Part shown: positions 55,709 to 63,110 of the stretch, piece by piece
Position numbering within the stretch: the first letter of the stretch is position 1
Layout of the letters: each line of letters opens with the position of its first letter
Source of the DNA: Cyanobium sp. M30B3
GTDB lineage: Bacteria; Cyanobacteriota; Cyanobacteriia; PCC-6307; Cyanobiaceae
NCBI GenBank assembly: GCA_018399015.1
Contig: CP073761.1
Location: 2,356,001-2,420,000, forward strand
Length of the DNA: 64,000 nt
Direction of reading: 5' to 3'
Translations under genes and position numbers: made by a program
The notes under the pieces: generated by a model
What the model was told of the DNA's origin: nothing
Databases searched by the model: none
The model's input: the letters and a program-made list of their open reading frames with translations, nothing else

Positions 55709-55732
55709 CCACCACCCCGATCAGGGTGGTGG
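55709..55732. terminator. Hairpin between ardC and the surface-protein gene
   Basis: A perfect 9-bp stem (55709-55717 with 55724-55732) with a 6-base loop lies between the convergent ardC and Calx-beta genes. There is no clean T-tract, but the position suits a shared terminator. Confidence 0.5.
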
Positions 55733-55766
55733 TTGGGCCGTTATATTTCTTGGATGCTGATTCAAA

Positions 55767-58253
55767 TCAGCCAAACACCAGACCCACCGGTCTGACGCCG
55801 AGTGCCGGCAGTGTGCCGGAATAGCCGGTGATGTTCACCATCAGGTCGGCGGTGAGGCTGCGAGCGGCGCTGCCGTTGTTGATCAGCAGGTAGGTGCCGG
55901 CGATGGCGGCGTTGGTGGAACGAACCAGGGCGGCGGCATTCGCTGCCAGGGGTTGGTTCCCGGCGGCGCGGCCATTGGCATCGGCGAACACCGCATTGGC
56001 CAGGGCGGCGAGGGTGGAGGCGGTGCTGTTGTCGGCGGCGCGGGAAAAGGCCACCGGAGCGGCATGGAGCTGCCCTCGGCCATTGAGCGGGGCAATCTTG
56101 TCCTGGCCAAAGCGGAAATCGGTAATCCGATCCGGGGTGCGGATGCGGGATTGGCCAAAGCGGAAACCGAACACATCGGGCCCGGCACCACCGGTGAGGG
56201 TGTCCTGGCCGGCGAGGCCATCAATGAACTCAGGACGTCTGGTGCCAACGATCGTGTCGGCGGCGCTGGTGCCGATCAGGTCGTCATTGCGGATGATGCC
56301 GGTGGCGCGGGCGGTGCTGATCGAGGCGAAGGAGGGATCAGAGAGGGTCACGCGGAACTGTTCATCTGCCTCTTGGTCGCGATCAGCGCGCACATTCACG
56401 GTGATGGTGCGAGAGGTTTCGCCATTTAGAAATCGGACGGTGCCGGTAGGGAGCACACCGCGTTCAAAGTCGGCGGCATCGGCGGGGTTGGCACCGATAC
56501 CGGTCACCGCCCAGTTGGCTGAACTGGCCTGTGAGATATCCCCAGCGCGTGTCACGGTGAAGGTGAACAGTGTACTTCCAGCGGAGCCTTCTGCCTTGAC
56601 AGCACTGTTTCTGGAAATCGTCAGTTGAGGTGGCGGTGGTTCATCGTCGTTGGTAATCGTGCCGATCGCCGTGGAGAAGGCAGGATCGATGGAAGCGCCG
56701 GATGGCTCGGAAAGGGAGACGGTGAACTGCTCATCTGGTTCTAAGGTCTTGTCACCAGCAATGCGGACGGTGATATTGCGTGCGCTCTGGCCGGCGAGGA
56801 AGCGAACGGTGCCGGATGGGAAACGGCCATTAGCGAAATCGGCCATATCGGCGGGATTGTCACCAGAGCCAGTGACAGTCCAGCGGGCCGTGCTTTCAGC
56901 GGAGAGGTCCCCAGTGCGGGTGACGCGGAAGGTGAAGGGAGTGAACTTGCTGTTGCCTTCTGACTTAATTGCTGAAAGAGGTGCAATCGCAACAACTGGA
57001 GGCAGATATGGAATAATTCCTGCTGGTGTTAAAACCTCTTCAGCAAATCCCTGACTATCTGTGTAGGTGCTGAGTAGGCGGATCTCCTTCCCTTCCTGGG
57101 CTTTGCCAATGGTCAGCTCTGGTCCTGTGCGGATTGTGGTCCAATTGGTACTATCGACCGAAGCCTGCCAGGTGTAGGAAATTGGCGAACCGTTTCCGTC
57201 GGGATCGGATGTGGCGAGACTAGCGGTGAGGGTTTGACCGACGACAGGCGTGCCCGATATGGTGAAGGTGGCTTGACCGTCGTTACTTGGCTGTACAATG
57301 ATATTGACTGCAGAATGGAAGCCGTCATTGTTGTAGTCACCTACGGTAAAGAGATAAGAGGCAAATTGAGGGCTGGCAAGATAGGGTTGAACTCTAATGT
57401 TAAAGGTGTATACTTGAAAGATAGAGTAGAGACTGCCATCGGTGGCAATCTCCGATCTCGATGGCGCCGGGAATGTGTAGGAAAAGCTTGGAGTTCCAGC
57501 ATCCAGATAACTTGTTGAATTGTAAACACGTTGCTTAAAGCCATTACCAGTAACAGCGTAAACTTCTAGGCCTCCTTGCAAGCCTATTGGCGCCGCCTGT
57601 CCGAAGCTCGGCCGCCAATTGTAAGAACGCCTAATGCTAAAACTTACATTTCCTCCGCTTTCAGGAATAAAGATATTATGACCTGCTTGATTCAAGGGTG
57701 TCATGGTACCCGTGAGGCGGACTCTGCTCCCCTCCCCTAGCACTTCATGAGTGGGTACTGATGAGAATTGAACAGCAATATCTTGTCCTTCGATTACCAC
57801 GCTTCCATTGTCGTCTAATGCATCTGAGCTGTTGCTACTACTTGGAAGAAGCGCCTTGGCGAACGTGGCGCCTTCGTCTCCTGGTGTATCAAGTTCATTC
57901 AGCTTGCTATCAAGATAGTGCCCTAACTCCTCAGTGAGTACCGCAAGAGCCTTGGTGGTTGGAGCATGTTGTAGCCAGTGATCATTAAGGTAGATAGTGC
58001 CTGTACTGTCTGAATAAGCCCCAGCCGCCCCAGGCATGGAGCTGGCTGGTAGCAGAATGATCGGAGGCAGGCCGCTGAAATCCTTAACCGTCCACTGTGC
58101 TGTGAGTTCACTGAGCAGCTCAGGCTCCCCATCGAGCAGCAAAGCCTCCTGGGCCGCAGCACTCAGTCGCCCATCGGCCGCCCACCTCTGCAGCAACAGA
58201 TGCCAGTCGGGCAGAAGGGTTGCGAGTCTGTCGGTGGCCATCGATCTATTCAC
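55767..58253 (-). CDS. Calx-beta/RTX-like surface protein with bluetail-type C-terminus
   Basis: An 828-residue protein. The N-terminal 150 residues contain AVLTEELGHYLDSKLNELDT, a degenerate metallopeptidase-like segment seen at the start of many large cyanobacterial surface proteins. A middle Ig-like part follows, including ISYTWQASVDSTNWTTI. Two Calx-beta repeats come next (EGNSKFTPFTFRVTRTGDLS and EGSAGSTLFTFTVTRAGDIS). A calcium-binding RTX-type block (LAGQDTLTGGAGPDVFGF) and a C-terminal bluetail-like domain (AALANAVFADANG, YLLINNGSAARS, ITGYSGTLPALG) complete it. It lacks a classical signal peptide and is likely secreted by a type I system. It is the largest cargo of the element and faces away from ardC. 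Confidence 0.8.
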   Translation of the reverse strand: MNRSMATDRLATLLPDWHLLLQRWAADGRLSAAAQEALLLDGEPELLSELTAQWTVKDFSGLPPIILLPASSMPGAAGAYSDSTGTIYLNDHWLQHAPTTKALAVLTEELGHYLDSKLNELDTPGDEGATFAKALLPSSSNSSDALDDNGSVVIEGQDIAVQFSSVPTHEVLGEGSRVRLTGTMTPLNQAGHNIFIPESGGNVSFSIRRSYNWRPSFGQAAPIGLQGGLEVYAVTGNGFKQRVYNSTSYLDAGTPSFSYTFPAPSRSEIATDGSLYSIFQVYTFNIRVQPYLASPQFASYLFTVGDYNNDGFHSAVNIIVQPSNDGQATFTISGTPVVGQTLTASLATSDPDGNGSPISYTWQASVDSTNWTTIRTGPELTIGKAQEGKEIRLLSTYTDSQGFAEEVLTPAGIIPYLPPVVAIAPLSAIKSEGNSKFTPFTFRVTRTGDLSAESTARWTVTGSGDNPADMADFANGRFPSGTVRFLAGQSARNITVRIAGDKTLEPDEQFTVSLSEPSGASIDPAFSTAIGTITNDDEPPPPQLTISRNSAVKAEGSAGSTLFTFTVTRAGDISQASSANWAVTGIGANPADAADFERGVLPTGTVRFLNGETSRTITVNVRADRDQEADEQFRVTLSDPSFASISTARATGIIRNDDLIGTSAADTIVGTRRPEFIDGLAGQDTLTGGAGPDVFGFRFGQSRIRTPDRITDFRFGQDKIAPLNGRGQLHAAPVAFSRAADNSTASTLAALANAVFADANGRAAGNQPLAANAAALVRSTNAAIAGTYLLINNGSAARSLTADLMVNITGYSGTLPALGVRPVGLVFG

Positions 58254-58605
58254 TCAGATAGGGCTTCAGCCAAAGGGTGGCTTCAGCCTTTCTTCCACTC
58301 TACATCTAGGGCGGCATCCGAGAGCTACAGAACCTAATGGCACCCGTAGGAACGGAGGCTATTGGACGGAGCACTGAAAAGCACAGGAACTCTTAGAAGC
58401 ACTGCGCGTCAGGCCCTCTTGGTCAATCAAGTCAACAAGCTCACACTTCAAATCCGTCGAGCAGCCCTCATCTCTGATCCCTCTATTCTTTGATTTGTAT
58501 CATCAGCATTCGCTGACATCTCGTTCAATCTTGTAGTGGCGAGATCGTTGTTCGTTGAAAGGATCTTGTAGCGGCTTTTCGCCGTAAAGCACACGACTTT
58601 CTACG
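58254..58605. other. Intergenic region with direct repeats before vapD
   Basis: About 350 bp, AT-rich. It holds two near-identical direct repeats, 58528-58540 and 58563-58575 (ATCTTGTAGTGGC and ATCTTGTAGCGGC, 35 bp apart), and a hairpin with CGGC/GCCG arms (58572-58585) just before the VapD-like gene. The repeats could be an operator for VapD autoregulation or part of an antitoxin RNA; neither is proven. Confidence 0.5.
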
Positions 58606-58929
58606 ATGTACGAGATCGCCTATGATTTTGATACCAATCAAATGGAACTCATCTTGGGACCCGGCTACCGGAATGCTTATTCTCAGTTTAAGCGTTTTCT
58701 CAAGAAGCGAGGTTTCACCTTTCAGCAGTGTTCCCTACTCTATGGAGATCCATCAGTCACAAGTGTGAGCGCAGTACTTGCGATACAGAATGCTGCTGTG
58801 GCATTCCCATGGCTACAGCATTGTGTAACTGATATTCGGATTCTTAGTATTATGAACAACGATGACATGCGATCCGCCATCACAATTGGAGCACGCATGG
58901 CGGGTCAAGCTAGTTCGGATGTTGGATGA
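58606..58929 (+). CDS. VapD-like protein (Cas2-fold ribonuclease family)
   Basis: A 107-residue protein. MYEIAYDFDTNQMELIL is the first beta strand with the conserved Asp, followed by YSQFKRFLKKRGFTFQQCSL, LAIQNAAVAFPWLQHCVTDI and RILSIMNNDDMRSAITIG, all typical of VapD, a Cas2-like RNase often borne on plasmids and acting as a toxin. The usual antitoxin (VapX-type) is not recognised nearby; only short repeats precede the gene. It is on the mobile element, so a maintenance role is plausible. Confidence 0.75.
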   Translation: MYEIAYDFDTNQMELILGPGYRNAYSQFKRFLKKRGFTFQQCSLLYGDPSVTSVSAVLAIQNAAVAFPWLQHCVTDIRILSIMNNDDMRSAITIGARMAGQASSDVG

Positions 58930-59104
58930 GGTATTTTCTTGTTTTGCGATAATATAGCTCTGATATGGCTTCCCGGGCGGTCCCAATTCGCCTCCCGTGA
59001 ATAGCAAATTGCCGGTTTTCATGCCTCGGCATTGGTGCCCCTTTTCTAAGTAGCTAATCTGTCATCTCCAATTGTAGACGTGCCTGGAATTGCAGTACTG
59101 CGGC

Positions 59105-59752
59105 TTATTGCCCGCCGCTCTCCGGTCCTAGGTGGCCCAGGATTATTGGAATGGATGCCTCCCAGTCGACGACAGTCTCGTTGCAGTTTATTTCTTTTGT
59201 CAGGTATCTCCCAGCAATACGAGCTGAGTCAACTGGCCTGATGTGAAGGCTGTTGGTCGGTGATATGCAGCGCGTCGTTGGTGCAACTGCTGTATTCCAG
59301 ATTCTCTGTATGCTTTGTATGTTGTTGTAAGGACGCGGCAGTTCGCATAGCAGGATGTGGGTGTGGTATTGGAGTTCTGATTTACCCTTTTCATGAAAGA
59401 CCAGCATTGGTGAAAGCTGTTGGTTGTGTTTGCGTAAATCATTAACTCCCCAGACTGCCCTTATCAGTCGATTGCGTACTGCACGTGCGTCACTGCTTAC
59501 TTTGATGATGTCATTTCGCCTTCTGGTTATGGCTGTGTCTGCGCTGACAGCGGCCCATGTTAAGTGGTTGTTTGGAACACGATATCCCCACTTTATGCCA
59601 GGTTCTGCGACTCTCCATCCCCGCTGGTATGGATTCCAGTAGTGGAATGTCAGCATCCAGGCAGGTTTGAAGCCGAGCGCTACTTGAGAGCTGATGTATT
59701 GCTCTGTTGCTTGTCTGAGGGCGTGATCGGCGTATGTGCGTTGATTTGACAT
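59105..59752 (-). CDS. HUH-type rolling-circle replication initiator-like protein
   Basis: A 215-residue protein. FKPAWMLTFHYWNP resembles motif 1 of rolling-circle Rep proteins; LQYHTHILLCELP is the HUH metal-binding motif 2 (His-x-His-hydrophobics); and AGRYLTKEINCN has the Y-x-x-K catalytic tyrosine of motif 3. All three are in order and correctly spaced for a small HUH endonuclease. It would nick an origin to start replication or transfer. A repeated putative origin lies just upstream of the gene start. I cannot assign a named Rep family. Confidence 0.75.
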   Translation of the reverse strand: MSNQRTYADHALRQATEQYISSQVALGFKPAWMLTFHYWNPYQRGWRVAEPGIKWGYRVPNNHLTWAAVSADTAITRRRNDIIKVSSDARAVRNRLIRAVWGVNDLRKHNQQLSPMLVFHEKGKSELQYHTHILLCELPRPYNNIQSIQRIWNTAVAPTTRCISPTNSLHIRPVDSARIAGRYLTKEINCNETVVDWEASIPIILGHLGPESGGQ

Positions 59753-59772
59753 ATGCGGATTTGATCTTTTGC

Positions 59773-59833
59773 GGGACAGGGGGATAGGGGAGGAGGTAGT
59801 CCCTGTGGTGGGACAGGGGGATAGGGGAGGAGG
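59773..59833. repeat. 24-bp direct repeats, putative replication origin
   Basis: Two perfect 24-base copies, 59773-59796 and 59810-59833, are separated by 13 bp. An inverted pair GTCCC/GGGAC (about 59799-59813) could form a hairpin between them, followed by a G/A-rich run. They sit 20 bp upstream of the HUH protein's start codon, the usual position of a double-strand origin for rolling-circle replication. Confidence 0.7.
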
Positions 59834-59893
59834 GAGGGAGGGGGATTTGTCTCAGGTACGAGCGGGAGTGGATGAAAAGAGAGAAAAGGACGA

Positions 59894-60121
59894 ATGAGTC
59901 AGTTTCAACTATTTCAAAGCACTGCAAAACCATTGGCACCTTGTGCCTGCAATCTGAGCCATGGATCTGATTGGGCTATCGCGACTATCCGAGCGCGAAA
60001 TCAGAAGCAATGGGTTGTTGTCCTCATCCTTGAATTGCGAATCACCTCCTTTGGCGTCTTCTACCTTCCTTTCAACACCTGCTGCAAAAAGTGCAGCGAT
60101 GACATCATGGAAGGCGTGTGA
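59894..60121 (+). CDS. Small element protein, function unknown
   Basis: A 75-residue protein: MSQFQLFQSTAKPLAPCACN, then SHGSDWAIATIRARNQKQWV and a final Cys-rich part (NTCCKKCSDDIMEG). AAGGACG lies just before the ATG, a good ribosome-binding site. It has six Cys residues, so metal binding is possible. No family is recognised. Confidence 0.45.
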   Translation: MSQFQLFQSTAKPLAPCACNLSHGSDWAIATIRARNQKQWVVVLILELRITSFGVFYLPFNTCCKKCSDDIMEGV

Positions 60122-60353
60122 AGCTGTGCCACAAAGCCGCTTCTCTGTCTTTACGAGTCTAGATCAAAATCCGCAGACTGCGAGTCCCTCGCTGTCTGGC
60201 TGCCGTCTTGAAACTGAACCCAACTGCTCTCATCACCACCCAGAAATCCGGAGTTGGACTCATATCCAGAACTAAACTTGACGGCTTATGGGCTTGCCTG
60301 GGCCTGGAAATAAGTCGCAAGCGAGTTTGGGTTTATTCCGATTCGGTTTTCAG

Positions 60354-61235
60354 CTATGAAGCGTCCGCTTTTCGGTGCACGATCGTGCCAGAGACGCCGA
60401 GCACATTCTTCATTAAGTCCTTTGCAAACTCTGACCCTTTTGCCGCCATTTCCAGCAGACGAGCTTTATTGGAATATCGTTGCTGCTTGCTTATGCCATT
60501 AAGGGCTAACTCGGCGTATTTTAGGGCTGATATTACATCCAGGCTGGATTTCGTCGCACCTGATTTAGCAGCCTTTAGAGTGGTAAGAGGAAGGTTGCTC
60601 AGCTCTTCTTTTGATATATGATGCGGATTGATGATTTTGTTGACCTGCTGTCTTGCTTCCTCCAAACGAGCGGCTTGCCACTGCTCTGTTGTCTGCTCTT
60701 CGATATGCTCCCAGCCATTAAGATGAATGATCTGAGTTTTGATGTTTAACGCGGCCAGTGCCTCATGGATAGCCGTATTGATGGCTAATTCATCCATTGC
60801 ACAAGTGTCTTGGCCCATGGCAATGGCGATTGGCACCAAATGGAATAGCGGTGCCTTCTTGGTTTCTTCCTCGCTCCGTGCCCTTCTCCATGCTGCGAGT
60901 GCTCTGTAAGTTAGGCGAGGATTGATCAGTCCATTGGCCAGAGCTTCTTGCAGTTCTTCACCGCTGCAGCGGGCTAGCAAGGCAAGGGTGGAGAAATTAG
61001 CCGGCAGGCGGCCGACCATCTCTGGGCTATAGAGCGCTTCGGCTTGGCCCAGACCTACGACTTTTGACCAAGTGTCTGGGTGAATGTCCAGGCCTTGGAT
61101 CCATTGGGACCGTAGGCCAGGATCCTGACGCTGCTTGTCGATCTCAGCAGCCGACTTGGCAAGAGCCAGGATCTCGGATGGAGTCTCGCCGTAGCGTCCT
61201 TGCTGGAGCCTGGCGATCAGGTCAGAGGTTTCCAT
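60354..61235 (-). CDS. Element protein of unknown function, 293 residues
   Basis: From ATG 61235: ETSDLIARLQQGRYGETPSE, VVGLGQAEALYSPEMVGRLP, LTYRALAAWRRARSEEE and LIARCSGEELQEALANG-like helices follow. It looks largely helical; PDTWSKVVGLG and ANFSTLALLARCS suggest a possible DNA-binding or partition-like protein, but that is only an impression. The open frame extends to 61355, but the extra residues are not protein-like. It lies between the replication region and the excisionase. Confidence 0.55.
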   Translation of the reverse strand: METSDLIARLQQGRYGETPSEILALAKSAAEIDKQRQDPGLRSQWIQGLDIHPDTWSKVVGLGQAEALYSPEMVGRLPANFSTLALLARCSGEELQEALANGLINPRLTYRALAAWRRARSEEETKKAPLFHLVPIAIAMGQDTCAMDELAINTAIHEALAALNIKTQIIHLNGWEHIEEQTTEQWQAARLEEARQQVNKIINPHHISKEELSNLPLTTLKAAKSGATKSSLDVISALKYAELALNGISKQQRYSNKARLLEMAAKGSEFAKDLMKNVLGVSGTIVHRKADAS

Positions 61236-61353
61236 GTCCCCAGCATGGCACGACCAGAGACGTGGCGGGTCCAGTCGCTGATCTGTCCAGGCCTGATACC
61301 CGCCACAGTGGCGGTCGCGCCAGTCTCGGGAGACGTTCAGCCCTGTGTGCCCC

Positions 61354-61542
61354 ATGGCGACCCTGTTGACCCGCGCAGACCTTTGTCGGCTCTTCTCGAT
61401 CAGTTCCTCAACTCTGGATCGATGGATAGCCAGTGGCCGTATTCCCCCCGCTACCCATCGGTTTGGGTACCGATCACCTCGCTGGAGTCGAGAGAGTATA
61501 GATTCCGTCCTTAAGTCGGCACAGGGTGAGATATTTCGGTGA
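61354..61542 (+). CDS. AlpA-like helix-turn-helix excisionase
   Basis: A 62-residue protein. LTRADLCRLFSISSSTLDRW is the winged helix-turn-helix and IASGRIPPATHRFGYRSPRW the wing, the pattern of AlpA/Xis small regulators that direct excision or activate integrase expression. It lies convergent to the integrase gene with only four bases between the two stops. Confidence 0.75.
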   Translation: MATLLTRADLCRLFSISSSTLDRWIASGRIPPATHRFGYRSPRWSRESIDSVLKSAQGEIFR

Positions 61543-61546
61543 TTTC

Positions 61547-62788
61547 CTAGTCAGGCAGGCTCATCCCTGCTCCCTCCAGCATGTCTCCCCAGACCTGCAT
61601 TAAGGCGGTACGTTCCTCGATATATTCAGCGCGGTTGTAAGCCGCGGCGACCTTGCTCTCAGGCACATGGGCCAGTTGCCGGTCAATGTGCAAGCGATCG
61701 ACCTTGCGCTCTTCCTGCAGGGCTGTCATGGCAAGCGCTCGGAATCCATGGGCACACATCTTGCCTTTATAGCCCATGCGGCTGATAACCATGTTGAGGG
61801 TCATATTGCTGATGTGGCCGCTGCTGGAGCGGCTGCTGGAGAAGACGTGGCTGTGGTGACTACTGATCTGCTGTTGGTGACGCAGCACGGAGAGGGCCTG
61901 GGTGCTGAGCGGCACGATGTGATCACGGTTATGGCCCCGGCGTCCTTTCATCCGAGCCGCTGGGATCAGCCACTGGCGCCTTTCCCAGTCAATTTCATCC
62001 CAGCGCATGCCGATCAGCTCACCTGGCCGGACAAAGGTCAGGGCCTGGAGCCGTAGGGCGTTGTACGTCTGCGCATCCATCAGCTTGCTGTAGTGCTCTG
62101 CGGCGCCCCAGAACTCCGGTACCTCATCCCAGGGCAGGGAGGGGTAGTGCTTTTTAACGGTACGTATTGCCAGGCCCTTTGTGGCACCAGCCAGAGGGTT
62201 GAGCTCGGCCCACCCATTGATCACGGCATGCTCCAGCACCTGAACGGCGATGCTCAAGCACCTGCGAGCCGTTTCCGCTTTACCGGCAGCCTCAAGTGGA
62301 GCGATCATCCGGCGGGCGTGGGGGGCACGGATTTCCTCGACACGGAGCTGGCCCAGGGCCGGCAGGACATGAAGCCGGAGCTTGGAGAGCACATCGCCCT
62401 TGTGTCGCTCGCTCCAATGCTGTTGCCTCCCCGACCAGTCCATGGCAGCCCCCTCGAAGCGTGAGGTGCCATCCATCACGCTCAGGCTGTCGGACTTCTC
62501 CTTCTTCACCTGGCGAGGGTCTCTGCCGCTCTGCCTGATCGCCTCCCACTCGACCCGTGCCTGTCGCGCCTCCTTGAGGCTTAGACCGTCCTTTCCATTG
62601 GCTTTGCAGCGGCCCAGTCTCAGATCACACTGCTGTTGCTCGGGGCCCTTGAGGGGCCAGTGGAAGCGCCAGTTCCAGTATTTCCGCCCCTGGGCGTCCA
62701 CCTCAAGGTGAAGACCATGCCCATCGGAGAGGCGGTAGCGCTTCCCAGTCGCCCCGGCAGCCTCCACTTTTTTTGCAGTTAGAGCCAT
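61547..62788 (-). CDS. P4-type tyrosine integrase
   Basis: A 413-residue site-specific recombinase. The N-terminal arm-binding domain (DGHGLHLEVDAQGRKYWNWR) is of the DUF4102 type. The catalytic residues are Arg in LTFVRPGELIGM, His and Arg in KMCAHGFRALAMTALQEER, His in DRQLAHVPESKVAAAY and the Tyr nucleophile in YNRAEYIEERT. It acts on the tRNA-Ser(CGA) 3' end that adjoins it; the matching 12-bp copy lies at the other end of the element. It is transcribed toward the interior of the element. Confidence 0.9.
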   Translation of the reverse strand: MALTAKKVEAAGATGKRYRLSDGHGLHLEVDAQGRKYWNWRFHWPLKGPEQQQCDLRLGRCKANGKDGLSLKEARQARVEWEAIRQSGRDPRQVKKEKSDSLSVMDGTSRFEGAAMDWSGRQQHWSERHKGDVLSKLRLHVLPALGQLRVEEIRAPHARRMIAPLEAAGKAETARRCLSIAVQVLEHAVINGWAELNPLAGATKGLAIRTVKKHYPSLPWDEVPEFWGAAEHYSKLMDAQTYNALRLQALTFVRPGELIGMRWDEIDWERRQWLIPAARMKGRRGHNRDHIVPLSTQALSVLRHQQQISSHHSHVFSSSRSSSGHISNMTLNMVISRMGYKGKMCAHGFRALAMTALQEERKVDRLHIDRQLAHVPESKVAAAYNRAEYIEERTALMQVWGDMLEGAGMSLPD

Positions 62789-62891
62789 TGATCCTGTCCC
62801 AACACTGCCTCACCCTACCCCAATTTCTGCCCCAATAAAAGCGTGGGCTCTAACGGGTTTCGATGGGTCTCGGTGGGGTCAGCGGTCAAAG

Positions 62892-62916
62892 AAAAACCCC
62901 TGCCGTAGCAGGGGTT
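62892..62916 (-). terminator. Rho-independent terminator downstream of tRNA-Ser
   Basis: A 9-bp stem (62895-62903 with 62908-62916), a 4-base loop, then a U5 run on the minus strand. It would end the tRNA-Ser transcript before the integrase gene. It lies inside the element, left of attR, so the element may have supplied it. Confidence 0.8.
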
Positions 62917-62952
62917 GTGGGGATGTCTCGGGATTATTGAGTATCGGGTTAG

Positions 62953-62964
62953 ACGGAGAGGGTG
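62953..62964. repeat. attR: end of tRNA-Ser(CGA)
   Basis: The 12 bases, ACGGAGAGGGTG, form the 3' end of tRNA-Ser(CGA) and one adjoining base, and are repeated at 54340-54351. The tRNA is intact because the element carries the same end. The point of exchange lies within this core. Confidence 0.8.
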
Positions 62965-63038
62965 GGATTCGAACCCACGGAAGGTTGCCCTTCAAACGAT
63001 TTCGAGTCGTTCGCTTTCGACCACTCAGCCACCTCTCC
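62954..63038 (-). tRNA. trnS: tRNA-Ser(CGA)
   Basis: The acceptor stem is GGAGAGG with CCTCTCC and discriminator G; D-region GGCTGAGTGGTCGAAAGC; anticodon stem AACGA/TCGTT with loop CTCGAAA, giving anticodon CGA; a long variable arm; T-arm GTGGGTTCGAATCCCAC. CCA is not encoded. It is the insertion target of the element. Confidence 0.96.
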
Positions 63039-63110
63039 AGGTGGTGCGCCCAGGTCGACCCGGGAACGGACCGGAGCCGATGACAGACGTTGGGGTACTT
63101 TACGGAGCCG

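Larger units (their letters stand above)
54340..62964. mobile_element. Integrative element at tRNA-Ser(CGA), about 8.6 kb
   Basis: The element is bounded by a 12-bp direct repeat (54340-54351 and 62953-62964) that equals the 3' end of tRNA-Ser(CGA) plus one adjoining base. It encodes, left to right, ArdC (+), a Calx-beta surface protein (-), a VapD-like nuclease (+), an HUH replication protein (-), a small protein (+), an unknown 293-residue protein (-), an AlpA-like excisionase (+) and a P4-type integrase (-). GC is lower than on either side. No conjugation or phage structural genes are present, so it is a small integrative element, satellite or integrated plasmid. Cyanobacterial tRNA-targeted elements of this general kind are known; this gene set is not one I recognise. 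Confidence 0.85.

Noticed and set aside
59773-59833. CRISPR array
   Set aside because: Only two repeats with a 13-bp spacer and no cas genes; the position upstream of the HUH gene fits an origin better.
60208-60621. A 137-residue plus-strand frame at 60208
   Set aside because: It overlaps the start of the region coding for the 293-residue minus-strand protein and is less protein-like than that one.
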